DNA from: Streptomyces sp. NBC_00433
Lineage (GTDB): Bacteria > Actinomycetota > Actinomycetes > Streptomycetales > Streptomycetaceae
Length of the DNA stretch: 64,000 bases
Direction of reading: 5' to 3'
NCBI GenBank assembly: GCA_036015235.1
Contig: CP107926.1
Location: 6,757,501 to 6,821,500 of the forward strand
This document shows positions 39,136 to 48,112 of this stretch, piece after piece (positions within the stretch are counted from its first letter, which is position 1; each line of letters opens with the position of its first letter). A program made the translations under genes and the position numbers. The notes beneath the pieces were generated by a model. It was not told the origin of the DNA. It searched no databases and saw only the letters and a list, made by a program, of their open reading frames with translations.

Positions 39136-40854
39136 GTGACGGCAGAGGCCAGGCCGCTACGGATCGCGCTGCTCAGCTACAAGGGCAATCCCTACTGCGG
39201 CGGCCAGGGCGTCTACGTCCGGCACCTGTCCCGCGAGCTGGCCGCCCTCGGCCACAGCGTCGAGGTGATAGGCGCGCAGCCCTACCCCGTCCTGGACGCG
39301 CTCGGTGACGGCGTCACCCTCACCGAGCTGCCCAGCCTCGACCTCTACCGGCAGCCCGACCCCTTCCGCACGCCGAAGCGCGCGGAATACCGCGACTGGA
39401 TCGACGCGCTCGAGGTCGCCACGATGTGGACCGGCGGCTTTCCCGAGCCGCTGACCTTCAGCCTGCGCGCCAGGCGGCATCTGGCGGCCCGCCGCGCCGA
39501 CTTCGACGTCGTCCACGACAACCAGACGCTCGGCTACGGCCTGCTCGGCCTCGGACTGCCGCTGGTCACCACCGTGCACCACCCGATCACCGTGGACCGC
39601 CGCCTCGACCTCGCGGCGGCGCCCGACTGGAAGCGGCGGGCGTCGATACGGCGCTGGTACGGCTTCACGCGGATGCAGAAGCGGGTGGCCGGGCGGCTGC
39701 CGTCGGTGCTCACCGTGTCGGGCTCGTCCAGCGCCGAGATCACCGCGGACCTGGGGGTGCGCCCCGAGCGCATCCACACCGTGCCGATCGGCGCCGACAC
39801 CCGGCTCTTCTCGCCGGACCCGGCGGTCGCCGAGGTGCCGGGCCGTATCGTCACCACGTCCAGCGCGGACGTACCGCTCAAGGGCCTGGTCTTCCTGGTC
39901 GAGGCGCTGGCCAAGCTCCGCGTCCAGCAGCCCGCCGCGCACCTCGTGGTGGTCGGCAACCGCCCGGAGAGCGGGCCCGTCGCCGACGCGATCGGCGATT
40001 TCGGCCTGGAGGACGCGGTCGACTTCGTCAAGGGCATCAGCGACGCCGAGCTGGTCGACCTGATCCGCAGCGCCGAGGTGGCGTGCGTGCCGTCGCTCTA
40101 CGAGGGCTTCTCGCTCCCCGCCGCCGAGGCGATGGCCACGGGCACCGCGCTGGTGGCCACCACCGGCGGCGCCGTCCCCGAGGTCGCAGGGCCCGACGGC
40201 GAGACCTGCCTGGCCGTGCCCCCGGGCGACGCCGGCGCCCTGGCCGCCGCACTCGACCTGGCCCTCTCCGACCCGGCCCTCCGCCACCGCCTCGCGACCG
40301 CGGGCCGCGCCCGCGTCCTGGCCCACTTCACCTGGACCCGCGCCGCGGCCGCCACGGCAGAGCTCTATCGCGAAGCGATCGCCCAGCAGGGCGGCGCCCT
40401 CCGCGGGCGCGGGGCTGCGTCTGATCTGCGGCCGGCGCCGCGTGGGCGCGACCACCCCCACTCACCGTCGCGTGCGGTCGGACCGCCAGCCCCTCAGGGG
40501 CGCGGGGAACTGCGCGACCAGCCCCCACCGGGCGCGCGGGTCGCCACCGGCCGAAAGGGGCTGTTCGGTCTGATCCGGACCACCGGCCGGTCGAGGGCTG
40601 AGCGCGCAGTTCCCCGCGCCCCTGAGGGGCTGGCGCCCGAGCGCGAAGGCACCCCCGTCGAGGGGCTGGCGCCCGAGCGCGAAGGCACCCCCGTCGAGGG
40701 GCTGGCGCCCGAGCGCGAAGGCACCCCCGTCGAGGGGCTCGCGCCCGAACGCGAAAGCAACCCCGCCCCGGAGGGGCTCGCTCGGAACGAAAACGCACCC
40801 GGCGCAACCGGATCAGCCTCCGGGGCACCCGGAATGGGGAGCAGCACATGCTGA
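39136..40854 (+). CDS. GT4-family glycosyltransferase with repeat-derived C-terminal tail
   Basis: This 572-aa protein starts at the GTG at 39136. The GT-B catalytic part spans about residues 1-420. It has LRIALLSYKGNPYCGGQGVYVRHLSRELAALGHSVEVIG at the acceptor side and VPIGADTRLF, SADVPLKGLVFLVEAL, and the donor-site motif VPSLYEGFSLPAAEAMATGTALVATTGGAVPEV, with the GT4 EGFxLPxxEAM signature. The last 150 residues are translated dispersed-repeat DNA, including repeated EGLAPEREGTPV units, and are probably disordered. It forms an operon with a methyltransferase (8-bp overlap) and a toroid protein. The substrate is unknown, perhaps a lipid or terpenoid. Confidence 0.9.
   Translation: MTAEARPLRIALLSYKGNPYCGGQGVYVRHLSRELAALGHSVEVIGAQPYPVLDALGDGVTLTELPSLDLYRQPDPFRTPKRAEYRDWIDALEVATMWTGGFPEPLTFSLRARRHLAARRADFDVVHDNQTLGYGLLGLGLPLVTTVHHPITVDRRLDLAAAPDWKRRASIRRWYGFTRMQKRVAGRLPSVLTVSGSSSAEITADLGVRPERIHTVPIGADTRLFSPDPAVAEVPGRIVTTSSADVPLKGLVFLVEALAKLRVQQPAAHLVVVGNRPESGPVADAIGDFGLEDAVDFVKGISDAELVDLIRSAEVACVPSLYEGFSLPAAEAMATGTALVATTGGAVPEVAGPDGETCLAVPPGDAGALAAALDLALSDPALRHRLATAGRARVLAHFTWTRAAAATAELYREAIAQQGGALRGRGAASDLRPAPRGRDHPHSPSRAVGPPAPQGRGELRDQPPPGARVATGRKGLFGLIRTTGRSRAERAVPRAPEGLAPEREGTPVEGLAPEREGTPVEGLAPEREGTPVEGLAPERESNPAPEGLARNENAPGATGSASGAPGMGSSTC
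40404..40767 (+). repeat. REP-like repeats and 36-bp tandem units inside the glycosyltransferase frame
   Basis: The region holds the core cgcgcagttccccgcgcccc and its complement (near 40495 and 40605), and three perfect plus one degraded copy of a 36-bp unit beginning gaggggctggcgcccgagcg (about 40624-40767). All are read in frame without a stop. Confidence 0.85.
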
Positions 40855-41582
40855 CCGTCGACTTCACCCGCTTCCCCGTCGCCGCAGGCGACCACGTGCT
40901 GGACCTCGGCTGCGGCGGCGGCCGGCACGCCTTCGAGTGCTACCGGCGCGGCGCCCGCGTCATCGCGCTGGACCGCAACGGGGACGAGATCCGCGAGGTC
41001 GCGAAGTGGTTCGCGGCGATGGAGGAGGCCGGCGAGGCGCCGGCCGGGGCGTCCGCGACCGCCATGGAGGGGGACGCGCTCCAACTGCCCTTCCCCGACG
41101 ACACCTTCGACGTCGTCATCATCTCCGAGGTGATGGAGCACATCCCCGACGACAAGGGCGTGCTCGCCGAGATGGTGCGGGTGCTGCGGCCCGGCGGGCG
41201 CATCGCGGTGACCGTGCCGCGCTACGGTCCCGAGAAAGTGTGCTGGGCGCTGTCCGACGCCTACCACGAGGTCGAGGGCGGCCACATCCGCATCTACAAG
41301 GCCGACCAACTGCTGGAGCGGATGCGGGAGTCGGGCCTGCGGCCGTACGGTACGCACCATGCGCACGGGCTGCACGCACCGTACTGGTGGATCAAGTGCG
41401 CGGTCGGCGTCGACAACGACAAGGCGCTGCCGGTGAAGCTCTACCACAAGCTGCTGGTCTGGGACATCATGAAGAAGCCGCTGGCCACCAGGGTCGCCGA
41501 CCAGGCGCTCAACCCGCTGATCGGCAAGAGCTTCGTGGCCTACGCGACCAAGCCCAGGCTGCCGCAGGACGCCGCCAGGTGA
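40848..41582 (+). CDS. Class I SAM-dependent methyltransferase
   Basis: This 244-aa protein has motif I VLDLGCGGGRHAFE, acidic end of strand 2 VIALDRNGDEI, the motif DALQLPFPDDTFDVVIISEVMEHIPDD, and RVLRPGGRIAVTVPRY, the standard Methyltransf_11 pattern. The C-terminal part has WWIKCAVGVDN. Translation is coupled to the glycosyltransferase (overlap) and to the toroid protein (GTGA), implying a common product. Confidence 0.93.
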   Translation: MLTVDFTRFPVAAGDHVLDLGCGGGRHAFECYRRGARVIALDRNGDEIREVAKWFAAMEEAGEAPAGASATAMEGDALQLPFPDDTFDVVIISEVMEHIPDDKGVLAEMVRVLRPGGRIAVTVPRYGPEKVCWALSDAYHEVEGGHIRIYKADQLLERMRESGLRPYGTHHAHGLHAPYWWIKCAVGVDNDKALPVKLYHKLLVWDIMKKPLATRVADQALNPLIGKSFVAYATKPRLPQDAAR

Positions 41583-42679
41583 CCCGGGCCGACCGCGGGC
41601 AGCGCAAGACGGAACGGCTGGCGCTGCCCGGCGTGTTGACCGCGGAGCAGGCCGCGCGGACCGTCGACGCGGTGCTCGCCGTGCAGCGTCCCGACGGGGC
41701 CATCCCGTGGTTCCCCGGGCACCACCTCGACCCGTGGGACCACATCGAGGCGGCCATGGCGCTGGACGCGGCCGGCGAGCACGAGGCCGCCGGGGCAGCG
41801 TACGACTGGCTGGTGCGCCACCAGGACGCGGACGGCGGGTGGTTCGCCGCCTACCAGGACGGGGATCCGGCCCGGCCGACGGACCGCTCGCGGGAGTCCA
41901 ACTTCTGCGCGTATCTCGCCGTCGGCGCCTGGCACCACTACCTGTCCACCGGCGACGACGCCTTTATCGAGCGGATCTGGCCGACCGTGGTGGCCGCGGT
42001 GGAGTTCGTGCTGGCGCTGCAGCAGCCCGGCGGGCAGATCGGCTGGAAGCGCGAGGCGGCCGAGGACGGCGGCGCGGTGGTCACCGACGCGCTGCTGACC
42101 GGGAGTTCGTCGGTGCACCAGGCCCTGCGCTGCGCGCTGGCCATCGCCGAGCACCGCGAGGAGCCGCAGCCCGACTGGGAGTTGGCGACCGGCGCGCTCG
42201 GGCACGCGATCCGCCGGCACCCCGAGCGCTTCCTCGACAAGAGCCGCTATTCGATGGACTGGTATTACCCGGTGCTGTCCGGCGCGCTGCGCGGCCCGCG
42301 GGCGCTGGCGCGGATCGAGGAGGGCTGGCAGCGGTTCGTGGTGCCCCGCCTCGGGGTGCGCTGCGTGCTGCCGAACCCGTGGGTGACCGGCGGCGAGACC
42401 GCCGAACTCGCCCTGACGCTGTGGGCGGTGGGCGAGTCGGACCGTGCGGTGCGGCTGCTCGCCGACATGCAGCATCTGCGGGCGGACGACGGCCTGTACT
42501 GGACCGGCTACGTCTTCGACGACGACGCCGTGTGGCCCGTGGAGCGGACCACCTGGACGGCGGGGGCCGTGCTGTTGGCGGTGGCCGCACTCGGGGGGGA
42601 CGAGGCGACCACCGCCGTCTTCGGGGCGGAGCGGCTGCCGAACGGGCTCGCGCCCGCCTGCTGTCCGCCCCGGCTCTGA
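41579..42679 (+). CDS. Prenyltransferase/terpene-cyclase-like alpha/alpha-toroid protein
   Basis: This 366-aa protein starts at a GTG overlapping the methyltransferase stop. It contains toroid repeats: VLAVQRPDGAIPWFPGHHLDPWDHIEAAMAL, WLVRHQDADGGWFAAYQDG, FVLALQQPGGQIGWKREA and LLADMQHLRADDGLYWTGYVFDD. The strictly conserved DxDD of squalene-hopene cyclases is not seen, so it may be a glycoside-hydrolase-like or binding toroid. It is the last gene of the KstR-type regulated operon. Many Streptomyces carry this trio. Confidence 0.85.
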   Translation: MTRADRGQRKTERLALPGVLTAEQAARTVDAVLAVQRPDGAIPWFPGHHLDPWDHIEAAMALDAAGEHEAAGAAYDWLVRHQDADGGWFAAYQDGDPARPTDRSRESNFCAYLAVGAWHHYLSTGDDAFIERIWPTVVAAVEFVLALQQPGGQIGWKREAAEDGGAVVTDALLTGSSSVHQALRCALAIAEHREEPQPDWELATGALGHAIRRHPERFLDKSRYSMDWYYPVLSGALRGPRALARIEEGWQRFVVPRLGVRCVLPNPWVTGGETAELALTLWAVGESDRAVRLLADMQHLRADDGLYWTGYVFDDDAVWPVERTTWTAGAVLLAVAALGGDEATTAVFGAERLPNGLAPACCPPRL

Positions 42680-42694
42680 GGGGTCACCGGGCGC

Positions 42695-42982
42695 TCAGGC
42701 CCGGTTGACCCGGCCTACGATCGCATGGGCTATCACGCTGTAGACGACCGCGGGCAGGCCGTAGTTGAGCACGGTGCGCCACTTGGCGTTGTCCACGGTG
42801 AAGAGGTCCTTCGACCATCCCGCCAGCCAATTGGCCGAGTGGTGGACCCAGTTGACCAGGTCGTTCGCCCGGTTGGCGTCGAAGACGAAGAAGAGTATCC
42901 ACAGGACGAGGATCAGAACTGCGATGTCTGCGGCGATGAGGATGATCGCCGCGGCGGGGTTGCCGCCATACCGTCTGGCCAT
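42695..42982 (-). CDS. Small membrane protein, 95 aa
   Basis: It has two hydrophobic helices (AAIILIAADIAVLILVLWILFFVF and LNYGLPAVVYSVIAHAIVG) flanking a soluble segment with VNWVHHSANWLAGWSKDLFTVDNAKW. It is a conserved Streptomyces type, function unknown. It converges on the toroid gene. Confidence 0.8.
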   Translation of the reverse strand: MARRYGGNPAAAIILIAADIAVLILVLWILFFVFDANRANDLVNWVHHSANWLAGWSKDLFTVDNAKWRTVLNYGLPAVVYSVIAHAIVGRVNRA

Positions 42983-43074
42983 GGCAGCCGCCTTGCCCCG
43001 ATCGGGTGGTTGAAACCACTCGGACGCACGGCGGTCGCGCGGATGTGCGATCGGGCGCGGCGCCCTCGTGACCG

Positions 43075-43140
43075 CACAGGTAACGGCGACGGCGGCCGGC
43101 CACCCCCGCGGGTGGCCGGCCGCCGTCGCCGTTACCTGTG
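43075..43140. terminator. Perfect 31-bp-stem palindrome
   Basis: Arms 43075-43105 and 43110-43140 are exact complements (cacaggtaacggcgacggcg ... to its reverse complement) around a 4-nt loop. It lies in the gap between two leftward membrane-protein genes, directly after the stop of the upstream one, so it is a very strong terminator. Confidence 0.85.
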
Positions 43141-43159
43141 GCGCCTGTGGAGATACGGT

Positions 43160-43975
43160 TCAGCCGCGCTGGATGCCGCTGCTGTCCTGCAGCACACCGC
43201 GACGGCCGTCCTGGGTCTGCGCGATCAGCGCGGAGCCGCGCTGGTCGACGGCCAGGTACCAGGTGCCCGGGGTCAGTTCGGCGATCTGCGCACCGGAGTT
43301 GTCCTCGGCGAACAGCGGGCGCGGCACCGGCACCGCGAACCAGAACGCGGTGAAGTCCGGCGACGGCGCCGGAGTCGCGGCGGGCGTCTGCTGCGCGGCG
43401 GCCTGGCCGCCGTAGGGCTGCTGCTGGCCGAAGGCCGGGTCGACGGACTGCGCGCCGCCCGGGTAGCCGTAGCCGGCCTGCTGGGGCGCGGCGCCGTAGG
43501 GTGCGGCACCGCCCACCGCGTAGGGCTGCTGCTGGCCGGCCGGCGAAGGGGTGCCCATCAGCGGGGCCTTGAGCGCCGGCAGCCGGCTGGAGAGCGGTGC
43601 GGCGACGGCGATGGCCACGCCGAACAGCAGGGTCAGCCAGTTGCCCGAGCCCTTGTCGACGCCGTCGGGGTTGTGGAAGAGCGTCGCCCACACGGCCGAC
43701 CAGCCCACGAAGATCGACAGCGACACGGCCCACTGGTCGAACGACAGCCCGAGCACCTGCTTGCCGTTGAACTGCGGTGCGCGTGCCAGGAGTACGGCGC
43801 CGGCCGCCACGAGCGCCGCCAGCGTGACCGACGGCAGGGTCGGGAACCAGTCCGAGTGCCACAGGTTCCGGGACTCGGACCCCACGCTGTAGAACGGCAG
43901 GAAGGAGGCGATCAGAAGCAGCACCGCTGCTCCGATCACCGCGCCGTCTCCTCGGGTCAGGGAGCGGATGTTCAC
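43160..43975 (-). CDS. Four-helix membrane protein with Gln/Pro/Gly-rich linker (DUF5336-like)
   Basis: This 271-aa protein has four membrane helices in the first 140 residues (AVIGAAVLLLIASFLPFYSV, VTLAALVAAGAVLLA, WAVSLSIFVGWSAVWATLF, NWLTLLFGVAIAVAAPL). Then come a low-complexity segment rich in QQQPYG units and a C-terminal beta-rich domain (FWFAVPVPRPLFAEDNSGAQIAELTPGTWYLAVDQRGSALIAQTQDGRRGVLQD). It is a typical actinomycete envelope protein of unknown function. Confidence 0.8.
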   Translation of the reverse strand: MNIRSLTRGDGAVIGAAVLLLIASFLPFYSVGSESRNLWHSDWFPTLPSVTLAALVAAGAVLLARAPQFNGKQVLGLSFDQWAVSLSIFVGWSAVWATLFHNPDGVDKGSGNWLTLLFGVAIAVAAPLSSRLPALKAPLMGTPSPAGQQQPYAVGGAAPYGAAPQQAGYGYPGGAQSVDPAFGQQQPYGGQAAAQQTPAATPAPSPDFTAFWFAVPVPRPLFAEDNSGAQIAELTPGTWYLAVDQRGSALIAQTQDGRRGVLQDSSGIQRG

Positions 43976-44113
43976 GTCAGGTCCTGTCCTTTGTCAGTTC
44001 TGTCAGTTCTCTTGGGCCACTCGGGGCGGTGCCCCATGGTACGAGGACGATCTTGGCCGGGTGGCCGGGTATGGGCATTGGTGCACGATCCATACCGGAC
44101 TGCTACAGCCCTG

Positions 44114-45046
44114 TCACCTCTTCCCTTCAAGGAAGGCGGTGATTCCGTCGGCGATCCCCTGCGCAGCCTGCTGCCGCCAGGCGGCGTTCGTCAACGCGGC
44201 GGCGTCATGCGCATTGCGCATGTTGCCGCATTCGATGAAGACCTTCGGCACCCGTGTGAGGTTGAGGCCGCCGAGGTCGTCGCGAATCGTCAGGCCTTTG
44301 CCGCCCAGGTAGTTGGCGAGCGGTTCGCCCGTGGCGGTGTGGAAGTGCGACCGCAGCGTGGTCGCCAGCAGCAGCGAGGGCGCCGCGACGGCCCGGGTGT
44401 CGGCCGCGCCCTTGTGCACGGACCTGGGCGCGATGACGTGGAAGCCGAACTTGTCGGCGGGGGCGCCGTCCGCGTGGATCGACAGGGCCGCGTCCGCGTG
44501 TGCGGCATTGCCGATCCTGGCCCGCTCGTCCACGCACGGGCCCCAGGCCCGGTCGCCGTCGTGGGTCAGCACGACCTTCGCGCCGCGCGCGAGCAGCAGC
44601 GTCCGCACGCGGTGGGCGACGTCGAGGGTGTAGGCCGCCTCGGGATAGCCGGCATCGGTCTCGGTGCCGGTGGTGTCGCACGCCTTTCGGTTGGTGCCGA
44701 TGTCGACGAGCTTGTTCACCTCGGCGGTGTGCGCGGCGTCGCCGAGGTTGTGCCCCGGGTCGATGACGACGGTCCTGCCCGCCAGGTCCCCGCGGGGCGC
44801 GGCGGACGAGGTCGCCCCCGGGGCGGCGCTCACGTCACCCTGCGCCACCGGGGCGCCTTGCCTCCGCGTCGCCGTGGGCGCGGCGGACGGCGTGCCTGCG
44901 GGGCCGCGGCCGGCCACCGGGCCGGCGTCGGACCCGCGCTGCGCGTCGTACACGAACCAGCCCGCCACCAGCGCCACGGCCACCACCACCGCGGTGATGA
45001 CCAGCGACCGGCCCCGAGCGCCCCCGTGTGACTCGTTGCTGAACAC
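44114..45046 (-). CDS. N-acetylmuramoyl-L-alanine amidase (Amidase_3)
   Basis: This 310-aa protein starts at the GTG at 45046. One N-terminal membrane helix (SLVITAVVVAVALVAGWFV) anchors a Pro/Ala-rich linker and an Amidase_3 domain: TVVIDPGHN with the first zinc His, YPEAAYTLDVAHRV with the Glu ligand, ALSIHADGA with the second His, and VFIECGNMRN with the catalytic Glu. It cleaves the lactyl amide bond of peptidoglycan outside the membrane. Confidence 0.93.
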   Translation of the reverse strand: MFSNESHGGARGRSLVITAVVVAVALVAGWFVYDAQRGSDAGPVAGRGPAGTPSAAPTATRRQGAPVAQGDVSAAPGATSSAAPRGDLAGRTVVIDPGHNLGDAAHTAEVNKLVDIGTNRKACDTTGTETDAGYPEAAYTLDVAHRVRTLLLARGAKVVLTHDGDRAWGPCVDERARIGNAAHADAALSIHADGAPADKFGFHVIAPRSVHKGAADTRAVAAPSLLLATTLRSHFHTATGEPLANYLGGKGLTIRDDLGGLNLTRVPKVFIECGNMRNAHDAAALTNAAWRQQAAQGIADGITAFLEGKR

Positions 45047-45120
45047 GCCCGCGACTCTATCGGCCCTTCTCGCCGCCCGGCACCGCCCCCGGTGAACCGG
45101 CCCGCGGATCGGCGGCGGTA

Positions 45121-45759
45121 CTACCGTACGACGCTGCCGGTCACTCTCCGCAACAGCTGGAGGGAGCGGGTCTCCGCTTCCCGGACGAAGGCGCCGGACT
45201 CCAGCGCGCGGCGGTAGACGCGGTAAGGCGCCTGGCCGCCGTCGGCGGGGTCGGCGAAGACGTCGTGGATCGCCAGCAGCCCGCCCTCGGCGACCCGGGG
45301 CGCCCAGCCCTCGTAGTCGGCCGTCGCGTGCTCGTCGGTGTGCCCGCCGTCGATGAAGACCAGGCTGAAGGGCCGCGTCCACAGCGCCGCCACCTGCGGC
45401 GACCGCCCCACCACGGCGACCACGTGCTCTTCGAGTCCGGCCGCGTGCAGGGTGCGGCGGAAGTGCGGCACGGTGTCGATCAGGCCGGTGTGCGGGTCGA
45501 CCAGCGACGGGTCGTGGTATTCCCAGCCGGGCTGCTGCTCCTCGCTGCCCCTGTGGTGGTCCACGGTCACCACGACCGTGCCCGCCTGCCGGGCCGCGTC
45601 CGCCAGCAGGATCGTGGACCGCCCGCAGTAGGTGCCGACTTCGAGCAGTGGCAGCCCCAGGCCGGCGGCGGCCTTCTGCGCCGCCTCGTGGAGCGCCAGG
45701 CCCTCGTCGGCGGGCATGAACCCCTTGGCGGCCTCGAACGCCGCGAGCGCGTCAGTCAT
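45121..45759 (-). CDS. Class I SAM-dependent methyltransferase (Methyltransf_24-like)
   Basis: This 212-aa protein contains LPLLEVGTYCGRSTILLADAA (motif I), VVVTVDHHRG, and SLVFIDGGHTDEHATADYEGWAPRVAEGGLLAIHDVF, the pattern of the Methyltransf_24/CmcI-like family. The substrate is unknown. It is divergent from the DHA2 exporter gene across about 90 bp. Confidence 0.88.
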   Translation of the reverse strand: MTDALAAFEAAKGFMPADEGLALHEAAQKAAAGLGLPLLEVGTYCGRSTILLADAARQAGTVVVTVDHHRGSEEQQPGWEYHDPSLVDPHTGLIDTVPHFRRTLHAAGLEEHVVAVVGRSPQVAALWTRPFSLVFIDGGHTDEHATADYEGWAPRVAEGGLLAIHDVFADPADGGQAPYRVYRRALESGAFVREAETRSLQLLRRVTGSVVR

Positions 45760-45851
45760 CCCGGCATCCTACGAAGCGGCTGGTCGCGGTGGCCCGGACC
45801 GCTGGTCGTAGGGCGAAATGCCGATGCCGCGGGGGCAGTTGGCACGGCAGC

Positions 45852-47324
45852 ATGGATGCCGTGAGTGAAGCCATCGGACAGCGCACCCCGACAGGACCCA
45901 CCAATCCCACCGAACCCGGCACGAAGCGCGCCGCGCCACCGGCGTGGGCGGTGCTGCTCGCGGTCTGTGCGGGACAGTTCCTCGTCGTGCTCGACGTGTC
46001 CGTCGTCAATGTCGCGCTGCCGTCGATGCGCGGCGCCCTCGGCTTCGGCGAGACCGGCCAGCAGTGGGTGGTCAACGGTTACGCGCTCGCCTTCGCGGGC
46101 TTCCTGCTCCTCGGCGGCCGGGCCGCCGACCTCTTCGGACGCAAGCGCACCTTCCTCACCGGCCTCGCGCTCTTCACCGCCGCCAGCCTGGCCGGCGGCC
46201 TCGCCCAGAGCCCCTCGATGCTGATCACCGCCCGCGTGATGCAGGGCCTCGGCTCGGCGGTGCTCGCCCCGACCACGCTGTCCATCCTCACCACCTCCTT
46301 CCCCGAGGGCCCCGAGCGGACCCGGGCCATCGGCACCTGGACCGCGGTCGGCGCCGGCGGCGGCGCGGCCGGCGGCCTGGTCGGCGGGCTGCTCACCGAC
46401 CTGCTGTCCTGGCGCTGGGTGCTGCTGGTCAACGTGCCCATCGGCGCGCTGGTCCTGGTCGGCGCGGCCCTGTGGCTGACCGAGAGCCGGGGCGCCACCG
46501 TCCGCCGGCTCGACGTCCCGGGCGCGGTCCTGGTCACCGGCGGCGTCGCCGCCATCGCCTTCGGCATCGCGCAGACCGAGTCGCACGGCTGGACCTCGGC
46601 GGTGTCGCTCGGCCCGCTGATCGGCGGGCTCGCGATCCTCGCGCTGTTCACCGCGGTCGAGGCGCGTACCGCCCAACCGCTCATCCCCTTGCGGCTGTTC
46701 AGCATCCGCTCGGTGTCCTCGGCCAACACGGTGCTCTTCACAGCGGGCGCCGCGACCTTCGCCACCTGGTATTTCCTGTCCCTCTACATGCAACAGGTGC
46801 TGCACTACAGCCCGATACGCACCGGCCTGTCCTTCCTCCCGCACACCGTCGCGATCATCATCGGCTCCAAGCTCGCCCCGCGGCTGATGGGCCGCTTCGA
46901 CGCCCGGCTGATCGCCGCGGCCGGCGGCGTGGTCGCGGTCGCGGGCGCGCTGTGGCAGAGCAGGATCACCGCGGACGGCACCTTCCTCGGCATCATCCTC
47001 GGCCCCGGCATCCTGACCATGCTCGGCGCGGGCATGCTGCTCACCCCGGTCTCCGCCGTGGCCATGTCGGGCGTCGGCCGCGGCGACCAGGGCCTGGTCT
47101 CCGGCCTGCTCAACACCTCACGCCAGCTCGGCGGCGCGCTGGGCCTGACCATCCTCGCGACGGCGGCCGCGTCCCGTATCTCCACCCGCGCCTCGGGCGG
47201 CGCCGACTCCGCCCACGCCCTGTCCGCCGGCTACGGCCTGGCCTTCCTGATCGGCGCGGCCTTCATCGCGGCCGGTACGTGCCTGGTGGTGCTGCTGCCG
47301 AAGCCGGTGCCGCGGGCGCGGTGA
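45852..47324 (+). CDS. DHA2-family MFS drug exporter
   Basis: This 490-aa protein starts at the ATG at 45852; a GTG at 45861 is an alternative. It has 14 predicted helices, the DHA2 motif LDVSVVNVALPSM, the motif-A loop GRAADLFGRKRTFLTG and motif-C-like GGLVGGLLTDLLSWRWVLLVNVPIGA. It is an EmrB/QacA-type proton antiporter. No regulator gene is directly adjacent. Confidence 0.93.
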   Translation: MDAVSEAIGQRTPTGPTNPTEPGTKRAAPPAWAVLLAVCAGQFLVVLDVSVVNVALPSMRGALGFGETGQQWVVNGYALAFAGFLLLGGRAADLFGRKRTFLTGLALFTAASLAGGLAQSPSMLITARVMQGLGSAVLAPTTLSILTTSFPEGPERTRAIGTWTAVGAGGGAAGGLVGGLLTDLLSWRWVLLVNVPIGALVLVGAALWLTESRGATVRRLDVPGAVLVTGGVAAIAFGIAQTESHGWTSAVSLGPLIGGLAILALFTAVEARTAQPLIPLRLFSIRSVSSANTVLFTAGAATFATWYFLSLYMQQVLHYSPIRTGLSFLPHTVAIIIGSKLAPRLMGRFDARLIAAAGGVVAVAGALWQSRITADGTFLGIILGPGILTMLGAGMLLTPVSAVAMSGVGRGDQGLVSGLLNTSRQLGGALGLTILATAAASRISTRASGGADSAHALSAGYGLAFLIGAAFIAAGTCLVVLLPKPVPRAR

Positions 47325-47378
47325 CGCGAACGGGCCGCCGGGTGCCGCCGGCCTCCGCGGCCCGCGTCGGGGTCCGCG

Positions 47379-48002
47379 TCAGAGCCAGCCGTTCTGCCGG
47401 GCGGTGCGCAGCGCCTCCATGCGGTTGCGGGTGCCGGTCTTGCCGATCGCGGCCGACAGGTAGTTGCGTACCGTCGACTCCGACAGGAAGAGCCGCCCCG
47501 CGATGTCGGCGACGGTGGCGCCGTCCGCCGCCGCGTTCAGCACGTCCTGCTCCCGCGGGGTCAGCGGGCTCGGGCCCGTGCTGAGCGCCGCGGCGGCCAG
47601 CGCGGGGTCGATGACCCGCTCGCCCCGCAGCACCCGCCGGATCGCCCCGGCCAGCTCCTCCACCGGCCCGTCCTTCACCAGGAAACCGGCCGCCCCCGCC
47701 TCCATCGCCCGCCGCAGATACCCCGGCCGCCCGAAGGTCGTGAGGATCAGCACCTGGCACTCCGGCAGCAGCCGCCGCAGTTCCGCGGCCGCGTCCAGCC
47801 CGCTGCGCCCCGGCAGTTCGATGTCGAGCAGCGCCACATCGGGCCGTGCGGCCAGCGCCTCCTCGACGATCCGATCCCCTGCCGCGACCTGGGCGACGAC
47901 CTCCATGTCGTCCTCCAGGTCCAACAGGAGCGCCAACGCCCCGCGCATCATGCCCTGATCCTCGGCGAGCAGCACCCGCACGGGCTTGTCCTGGTCCGTC
48001 AC
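47379..48002 (-). CDS. LuxR-family response regulator, DesR-like
   Basis: This 207-aa protein starts at the GTG at 48002. The receiver has an acidic pocket EDQ, phospho-Asp in VALLDIELPG and Lys in FLVKDGP. The HTH is LTPREQDVLNAAADGATVADIAGRLFLSESTVRNYLSAAIGKTGTRNRMEALR. In Streptomyces such regulators follow DesK-like kinases. The likely kinase lies at 51056-52270 on the same strand, separated by three rightward genes. Confidence 0.93.
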   Translation of the reverse strand: MTDQDKPVRVLLAEDQGMMRGALALLLDLEDDMEVVAQVAAGDRIVEEALAARPDVALLDIELPGRSGLDAAAELRRLLPECQVLILTTFGRPGYLRRAMEAGAAGFLVKDGPVEELAGAIRRVLRGERVIDPALAAAALSTGPSPLTPREQDVLNAAADGATVADIAGRLFLSESTVRNYLSAAIGKTGTRNRMEALRTARQNGWL

Positions 48003-48112
48003 CCGCCCAGCGTATCCAGCCGCCCGCCGTGGCCCTACGGCGTGGGCCGCGGCCGCCGCGCCGACACGGTGTTTGCAAAAGTGCTCCCGCGGGCGGCGTA
48101 GCTTGGGTCACC

